9,607 nt of DNA from Planctomycetota bacterium (lineage in GTDB: Bacteria; Planctomycetota; UBA1135; UBA2386). How positions within the stretch are numbered: the first letter of the stretch is position 1; each line of letters starts with the position of its first letter. Position numbers and translations under genes: made by a program. The stretch spans positions 1 through 9,607 of the forward strand of contig JAGQRA010000264.1 in the NCBI GenBank assembly GCA_020425885.1. Direction: 5' to 3'. The notes beneath the pieces are model-generated. The model had not been told where the DNA came from. It was given only the letters and a program-made list of their open reading frames with translations, and made no database searches. Positions 5,193 through 9,607 of this stretch are shown here, in pieces.

Positions 5193-6827
5193 TCACCGTG
5201 GCGTCGTCAACCGGCGGAAGTTGCGCCCGCCGATCGCCAGCCCGAGGCCGAACACGGCGAGGCCCGCGAGCCAGGTGCCGGCGATCACCCACGGCGTCCA
5301 GCGCTGCACGAGCTCCGGGCTCAGGTCGTTGTCGTGGGCCCAACTCGACAGCTCCATCCACAGGTAGAACGCCGGCGACATCAACAGCTCGAACACCGTG
5401 ATCAGCAGCAGCGAGGCGAAGAAGTTGCGGCCACCTTGCGCCAGCTGTCGGCCCTCGTCGGGGCGCACCAGCCACGGCGTCGTGCCGATCAGCGCCAGCG
5501 CTCCGAGCGCGATCAAGATGCCCGGCAACGCGAGCGCACCGAACAGCATCAGGGTCCGCGGCGAGGCGCCGGTCGCATGCGAGCTGACGGCGGCGACGAG
5601 CAGCAGCGGCCACAGCAGCAGGATGCCGACCGCCTCGAGCTTGCCGCGCAGGATCGCGCGCGGCGAAGCCGGTGCGCTCTGGTAGAGCGTCCACTGGTTG
5701 GCGTCCCAGATCACGAGCCGGCCCATGTGCGGATAGAGCACGAGCAGGGTGGCGAGGAACCACTGCGCCAGCATCGCGCCGAGGTGACGCAGCGGCAGCG
5801 GCAGGCGGTAGTCGCCGAGCACTGGACCGACCATCACCTGCTTGTCGACCAGCACGAAGACGAGGAAGGCGAAGATCAGGAAGCTGATCAGGGCGCCGGG
5901 CTGCTGCAGCAGCTGGGCGATCTCCTTGCGGCGGAAGGTGGCGGCGATGCCGTTCGGCCACGACGAGCGGCGGCGACGCAACGGCGGTTCGGCGAGCAGG
6001 TGGGCCTGCAGGGCGCCGGCGTGCAGGCGGGCGCCGAGCCAGAACAACGTCGCGGCGAACAGCAGCCACCAGATGCAGGAGCGCAGCGCCACGAGAGCGA
6101 AGGTGCCGTTGGCGATGGCGGTGAGCAGCTGGGCGCCGGCATCGACGGTCCACGGCAGCGACTCCGGCGCGCCGACGGTATCGAGGATGCGGTCGGCGTG
6201 TTCGCCGCCGGTGAACAGCACCAGCAGCAGCCAGGTCGAGAAGCCGACGGTCGCGGCGGCGCCGAGCGCGGTCAGCAGCAGTCGCATCACGCGGCCGGCG
6301 AACAGCCGGATCAGGACGATCTGCACGACCAGCAGGGTCGCCATCAGCGGCACCGTCGCGGTCACGATCGCGAACGGTACCGCGACGAAGGCCGTCCAGG
6401 TCGCGGTGGTCTGGCTCAACACCGCGAACACGAACGGCAGCGACAACGCCGTGGCCCAGACGACGGCGAGGAAGCCGGAGCGCAGCAGGATCTGGATCGG
6501 GCCACGGAAGGCGGCGATCGGCGCGCTCTGCCACAGCGGTAGCTCCGGGCTGTCGAACAGCTGGCGCTGCGCCACCGACAGGCCGAGCCAGGTCGCGGCG
6601 ACCGGGCACGGCATCAGCCCGATGCCGAGCATGCCGGGCAGCGAGGCGGCGCCGCGGCTGTGCGCCATCCGCAGCAGCGCCGGATGCGTGAGCAGGTGGT
6701 CTGCGATCCACCAGGACAGGAACGCGAGCAGCCCGAGCCCGAACAGGGCGTGCAGCAGCAGGCGACGGCCGACCGCGTCGAGCGGCAGGTTGGCCAGCGA
6801 ACGCAGGTCAGCGCGCAGCAGGCTCAT
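5193..6827 (-). CDS. ABC transporter permease, large duplicated exporter type (544 aa)
   Basis: An integral inner-membrane permease with roughly 11-12 hydrophobic helices (for example 23-43, 115-137, 142-175, 183-205, 243-265, 312-327, 349-366, 398-415, 426-448, 469-490, 512-533). It is the partner of the ATPase encoded just upstream, whose end it overlaps by 20 nt. The chosen ATG at 6827 gives MSLLRADLRSL, a normal cytoplasmic N-terminus; longer starts add an Arg/Pro-rich stretch. It looks like two fused half-permeases: PLWQSAPIAAFRGPIQILLR (97-116) and TLYQSAPASPRAILRGKLEA (380-399) share the QSAP...R pattern at equivalent places, likely coupling loops touching the ATPase. A charged cytoplasmic linker (about 276-308, RRRRSSW) joins the halves. 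The substrate cannot be told from sequence; an export role is inferred from the ATPase type and the absence of a binding protein. The gene ends before the operator region. Confidence 0.87.
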   Translation of the reverse strand: MSLLRADLRSLANLPLDAVGRRLLLHALFGLGLLAFLSWWIADHLLTHPALLRMAHSRGAASLPGMLGIGLMPCPVAATWLGLSVAQRQLFDSPELPLWQSAPIAAFRGPIQILLRSGFLAVVWATALSLPFVFAVLSQTTATWTAFVAVPFAIVTATVPLMATLLVVQIVLIRLFAGRVMRLLLTALGAAATVGFSTWLLLVLFTGGEHADRILDTVGAPESLPWTVDAGAQLLTAIANGTFALVALRSCIWWLLFAATLFWLGARLHAGALQAHLLAEPPLRRRRSSWPNGIAATFRRKEIAQLLQQPGALISFLIFAFLVFVLVDKQVMVGPVLGDYRLPLPLRHLGAMLAQWFLATLLVLYPHMGRLVIWDANQWTLYQSAPASPRAILRGKLEAVGILLLWPLLLVAAVSSHATGASPRTLMLFGALALPGILIALGALALIGTTPWLVRPDEGRQLAQGGRNFFASLLLITVFELLMSPAFYLWMELSSWAHDNDLSPELVQRWTPWVIAGTWLAGLAVFGLGLAIGGRNFRRLTTPR

Positions 6828-7638
6828 CGTCAGGATCGGCGGCGGCGGCCGTCGCGCCCGCGTGCGTGCCGCCGCGCGCATCGCCCGCAGCCGCGGCGGT
6901 GATCTTCAGGAAGACGTCCTCGAACGAACCGCCGCCGTGCGCGGCGATCAGCTCGGCCGGCGTGCCTTCGCAGCGCAGCCTGCCGTCGGCGAGGATGCCG
7001 ATGCGGTCGCAGATCTCGGCGGCGACGTCGAGCACGTGCGTGCTGAGCAGGATCGTCGTGCCGAGGCGGCTCTGTTCGAGCAGCAGGTCCTTGAAGCGGC
7101 GCGTGCTCAGCGGATCGAGGCCGGTCGTCGGCTCGTCGAGCAGCAGCACCCGCGGTGCGGTCGTCAGCACCGCGGCGATGTGGACCTTCTTGCGCATGCC
7201 GTGCGAGTAACCCTTGCACAGCTGGTCGGCGCTGGCGGTGAGACCGAGCAGGTCGAACAGCCGTTCGCAGCGTTGGTCGCGCGTGCGCCGATCGATCCGC
7301 CACAGGCTCGCCACCAGGGCCACGTATTGGCGGCCGGTGAGGTAGTCGTAGAGCGGCGGGGTGTCGGGCACGAGGCCGGTGATCTGCTTGATGCGGGTGG
7401 CGCCATCGTCGTGGCCGAGACCGGCGATGCGGAGCCGGCCCGCGCTCGGCCGCAGCACGCCGGTCAGCATGCGGATCGTCGTCGTCTTGCCGGCGCCGTT
7501 CTGGCCGAGGAAGCCGTAGAGCTCGCCGGCGGCGATCCGCAGCGACAGATCGCGCACCGCCCAGTTGCTGCCGAACTGGCGACCGAGCCCCGAGGTCTCG
7601 ATCATGGCCGGCGGCGCGATGGGGGAGTCCGCGGTCAT
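6808..7638 (-). CDS. ABC transporter ATP-binding protein (276 aa)
   Basis: Cytoplasmic ATPase that powers the adjacent permease. Motifs in order: Walker A GQNGAGKT (45-52), signature YSHGM (144-148), Walker B LLLDEP with Asp168/Glu169, D-loop GLD (173-175) and switch His201 in STHV. It is of the ABC-2/CcmA-like exporter class. Two departures from consensus: the Q-loop position reads VPD (Asp92) instead of PQ, and the signature is YSHGM rather than LSGGQ. Both occur in functional relatives of this class, so I regard it as active. A flexible Ala/Gly/Asp tail follows residue 250. ATG 7638 overlaps the xthA stop as ATGA, which favours it by coupling; ATG 7605 (MIETSG) is a reasonable alternative. 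The 3' end overlaps the permease start by 20 nt, so the two are almost certainly co-translated. Confidence 0.95.
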   Translation of the reverse strand: MTADSPIAPPAMIETSGLGRQFGSNWAVRDLSLRIAAGELYGFLGQNGAGKTTTIRMLTGVLRPSAGRLRIAGLGHDDGATRIKQITGLVPDTPPLYDYLTGRQYVALVASLWRIDRRTRDQRCERLFDLLGLTASADQLCKGYSHGMRKKVHIAAVLTTAPRVLLLDEPTTGLDPLSTRRFKDLLLEQSRLGTTILLSTHVLDVAAEICDRIGILADGRLRCEGTPAELIAAHGGGSFEDVFLKITAAAAGDARGGTHAGATAAAADPDDEPAAR

Positions 7639-8411
7639 GCGAGGTCGTCGAATAGCGCCGTCACCGGCACGTGGTCGCTCGGGCTCTTCGCCAGGCGCAG
7701 GTCCTTGTGCACGATGACCTCGCGGCAGCGCGCGGTCAGCGGCGCCGTGGTCAGCACGTAGTCGATACGCAGGCCGTCGTCGACGAAGGCCGCGCCGGCG
7801 CGGTAGTGCCACCAGGTGAAGATGCCGGCCTCGTCGCGGTGCAGCCGCAGCGCGTCGTCGAGGCCGAAGGCCATGACCTGGCGCATCGCCTGACGCTCGG
7901 CATCCGAGCAGTGGATCCTGCCGCGCCACCATTCGGGGTCGTGAACATCGCGGTCGTCGAGCGTGATGTTGAAGTCGCCGACCACGACCAGCGGCCGGTC
8001 GGCGGCGTAGCGGCCGTCGAGGAAGGCGCGCAGCCGCCGCAGCCAGTCGAGCTTGAACGCGTACTTGTCGGTGCCGAGGTCCTGGCCGTTGGGCACGTAG
8101 AGGTCGAGCACGTCGATGCCGGCGACGGTGGCGCCGAGGACACGACGCTCGGCGTCGGCGTCGTCATCGGGCAGGCCACGGAACGGGTGCTCGATGGCGT
8201 GGCGCGCCAGGATGGCGACGCCGTTGTAGCCCTTCTGGCCGAAGAAGGTGACGTCGTAGCCTTCGTCCTCGAGCGCATCGCGCGGGAACAGCTCGTCCTG
8301 CACCTTCGTCTCCTGCAGGCACAGCACGTCGGGCTCCTCGTCGCGCAGGAAGTCGGTGACGTGGGTCAGCCGCGCGCGCAGCCCGTTGCAGTTCCAGGTC
8401 GTGATCTTCAT
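7635..8411 (-). CDS. xthA: Exodeoxyribonuclease III (AP endonuclease, EEP family)
   Basis: A 258-residue repair nuclease that cuts at abasic sites and removes nucleotides 3' to 5' from duplex DNA in base excision repair, using a divalent metal. The endonuclease/exonuclease/phosphatase fold is complete: Asn7 (WNCNGLR), Glu34 (LQETK), Tyr105 in LYVPNG, Asp146/Asn148 in GDFNI, Asp217 in RIDYVL and Asp246-His247 in SDHVPV. The insert WWRGRIHCSDAER is typical of bacterial XthA. The start chosen, ATG 8411 (MKITTWN), matches the family N-terminus; ATG 8423 adds MPRR. No clear Shine-Dalgarno is visible. Its stop overlaps the ABC ATPase start (ATGA), so a repair gene heads a transporter operon, an unusual pairing. 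Divergent from the ChaN-like gene. Confidence 0.95.
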   Translation of the reverse strand: MKITTWNCNGLRARLTHVTDFLRDEEPDVLCLQETKVQDELFPRDALEDEGYDVTFFGQKGYNGVAILARHAIEHPFRGLPDDDADAERRVLGATVAGIDVLDLYVPNGQDLGTDKYAFKLDWLRRLRAFLDGRYAADRPLVVVGDFNITLDDRDVHDPEWWRGRIHCSDAERQAMRQVMAFGLDDALRLHRDEAGIFTWWHYRAGAAFVDDGLRIDYVLTTAPLTARCREVIVHKDLRLAKSPSDHVPVTALFDDLA

Positions 8412-8517
8412 GCGCCGTGGCATTCAAGCATCAGCCCGGCCCATGAAAAGGGCGAGCACCGGCGAAACTCCGCCGGCTCGCAGCTTGCCCTTGCCCGTCG
8501 CGCTGGCGCGGCGTTTC
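8412..8517. promoter_or_regulatory. Divergent promoter region of xthA and the ChaN-like gene
   Basis: About 106 bp separate the two divergent starts, so at least one promoter for each direction should lie here or inside the flanking 5' ends. It is still GC-rich, and I see no convincing -35/-10 pair. The dominant structure is a long imperfect inverted repeat (8448-8492). The ChaN frame stays open upstream to ATG 8443, so part of this stretch might be translated. Confidence 0.45.
8448..8492. repeat. Imperfect inverted repeat / hairpin between divergent genes
   Basis: Left arm GCGAG-CA-CCGGCG (8452-8464) pairs with CGCCGG-CTCGC (8471-8481): 11 bp with a 2-nt CA bulge and a 6-nt loop AAACTC. Outer arms AAGGG (8448-8452) and CCCTT (8488-8492) extend the symmetry across an unpaired AGCTTG. 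It could be a cruciform, a protein site or a 5'UTR hairpin. No T-run follows on the minus strand and only TTG on the plus, so a terminator is unlikely. Confidence 0.5.
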
Positions 8518-9607
8518 ATGCGGGCGATGTCCAAGGTCCTGGTCGCCGCGTTCCTCCTCTTCCTGCTGGCCGGTTGCGTCGCGCCGGCGCGGATCATCGC
8601 CACGGCGACAGACTCGGTGGCCACGATCGAAGGCGTCGCGGCCGACCTCGCCGGCGCCGACGTCGTCGCGCTCGGCGAGCTGCACGGCGTGCAGGCGGTG
8701 CACCGGACCCACCATCAGCTGGTCGAGGCGTTGCACGCGTTGCGGCCGAACATGGTGATCGCCATGGAGATGTTCGAGCGCGATGTCCAGACCAGCCTGC
8801 TGCAGTATCTGACGGGCGCGATCAGCGAGGCCGAGTTCCTCGCGGCGTCGCGGCCGTGGCAGCGCTACGCGCGCGACTACCGGCCGATCATCGAGTTCGC
8901 GCGCCTGCACCACATCACCGTGCTGGCTGCGAATGCACCCCGGGAGCTGGCCATCGAGGCCAAGAACCTCGGCGTCGAGAGGGTGCTGGGCAGCCCGTAT
9001 CTGGCGCGGTCGACGACGGCGCCGGAGGATCCGTACTGGGACGCGTTCGTCGACTCGATGAAGGGGCATGCGGGCCTCGACGGCGTCGGCGCGATGCAGC
9101 GCTTCTATGCCGCGCAGTGCCTCAAGGACGACACCATGGCGGAATCGATCGTCGACTACCTGCGGCAGCATTCGGGCAACCCGCCGCTGGTGGTACTGAT
9201 CTGCGGTCGGCTGCACAGCGATCACGGCCGTGGCACCGTGCAGCGCATCAGGTCGCGCCTGCCCGGAGTCGACGTGCGCGTGGTGTCGGCCGAGCTCGTC
9301 GAGGACCTGGCCAGCAACTCCTACAGCACGACACGTGACGTCGCGGACTACGTCATCGTCACCCCCGACCCCGAGGGGCACGGGCCTCAGGCCGAGATCA
9401 CGCTGACGCGGCCCGAGGCGATGGGCCCCGGCGCCGATGGGCCCGCGGCCGCGAAGTCGGAATCAGCCGGTGGCCCGCCGCCGCGGGCGCCGGGTGCGGA
9501 TCAGGAGGAGCGCCCCGCACTCGGCATCACTCCCGACTACGGCCGCGGCGAGGCGGGTCTCTGCGTCGGTGACGTTCGACCCGGCGGGCCGGCGGAAGCG
9601 GCTGGCC
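8518..9607 (+). CDS. ChaN-like lipoprotein with C-terminal PDZ domain, cut by window edge
   Basis: 363 residues are visible. The N-terminus MRAMSKVLVAAFLLFLLAGC is a lipoprotein signal with lipobox LAGC, so Cys20 would be lipidated and the protein held at a membrane. Residues 45-270 match the ChaN/EreA-like family (haem-binding lipoprotein ChaN of Campylobacter is the best known): GELHG with Glu54 and His56, VIAMEMFER (80-88), YRPIIEFAR (121-129), ANAPRE (138-143) and ICGRLHSDHGRG. A Pro/Ala/Gly-rich linker follows (about 305-330). A PDZ start then appears (ALGITPDYGRGEAGLCV from 334, then GGPAEAAG), running off the window. Binding of haem or a metal is a family-based guess, and the PDZ suggests a peptide or protein partner. 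The start is uncertain: ATG 8527 removes three residues, ATG 8443 adds 25, and none has a good Shine-Dalgarno. Confidence 0.9.
   Translation, partial: MRAMSKVLVAAFLLFLLAGCVAPARIIATATDSVATIEGVAADLAGADVVALGELHGVQAVHRTHHQLVEALHALRPNMVIAMEMFERDVQTSLLQYLTGAISEAEFLAASRPWQRYARDYRPIIEFARLHHITVLAANAPRELAIEAKNLGVERVLGSPYLARSTTAPEDPYWDAFVDSMKGHAGLDGVGAMQRFYAAQCLKDDTMAESIVDYLRQHSGNPPLVVLICGRLHSDHGRGTVQRIRSRLPGVDVRVVSAELVEDLASNSYSTTRDVADYVIVTPDPEGHGPQAEITLTRPEAMGPGADGPAAAKSESAGGPPPRAPGADQEERPALGITPDYGRGEAGLCVGDVRPGGPAEAAG

Noticed and set aside
5125..5367. Plus-strand ORF beginning MARPADH, preceded by GGGAGG
   Set aside because: The ribosome-site match is good, but the product is Arg/Pro/Ser-rich and mostly antisense to the permease C-terminus. 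Probably chance.
4699..6711. Minus-strand 670-codon frame across permease, control region and sigma gene
   Set aside because: Low-complexity Arg/Ala/Pro translation; the overlapping frames encode a proper permease and sigma factor.
5842..7761. Plus-strand 639-codon frame opposite the ABC genes
   Set aside because: Antisense to genes with intact Walker and membrane features; composition is not protein-like.
8424..8624. Minus-strand 66-codon ORF upstream of xthA
   Set aside because: Lies antisense to the ChaN signal peptide and the hairpin; composition not convincing and no ribosome site.

Overview
The window is very GC-rich (roughly 70% by eye) and has tightly packed, overlapping genes. A eukaryote-type Ser/Thr kinase, an ECF-type sigma factor with degenerate acidic residues in region 2.2, a secreted HEAT-repeat protein and a ChaN-PDZ lipoprotein together point to a high-GC Planctomycetota lineage, with Myxococcota as the main alternative. 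This is an inference from gene content; there is no rRNA or other phylogenetic marker. I see no tRNA, rRNA, CRISPR array, insertion sequence or attachment site.

Layout, right to left along the minus strand. (1) 8411-5193 is a compact cluster of exodeoxyribonuclease III (xthA), an ABC transporter ATPase and a large duplicated ABC permease, joined by a 4-nt ATGA overlap and a 20-nt overlap. (2) 4875-5192 is a non-coding control region. It holds two near-identical dyads, ACAACGCGTTGT and ACAACGGGTTGT, spaced 33 bp centre to centre. (3) 4874-4293 is an ECF-like sigma factor. (4) 4197 to beyond the left edge is a run of four genes: a 26-residue small ORF whose stop overlaps the next start (ATGA), a 264-residue exported protein of unknown family, an exported 638-residue protein with a beta-rich front half and an alpha-helical HEAT back half (resembling the layout of vitellogenin/MTP-type lipid transfer proteins), and a membrane-anchored Ser/Thr kinase truncated by the window edge. 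On the plus strand from 8518, divergent from xthA, a ChaN-like lipoprotein with a C-terminal PDZ start runs off the right edge.

How it may work together (inference): the sigma factor and the kinase look like a Ser/Thr-kinase-linked ECF module. Most acidic residues of sigma region 2.2 that normally touch core RNA polymerase are replaced, two of them by serine, so phosphorylation could restore the charge. The two exported proteins between sigma and kinase are candidate outputs or envelope-side partners. The twin dyads upstream suggest a dimeric repressor or activator controls the sigma gene. The most novel parts are the exported LLTP-like/264-residue pair with its coupled small ORF, and the twin operator.
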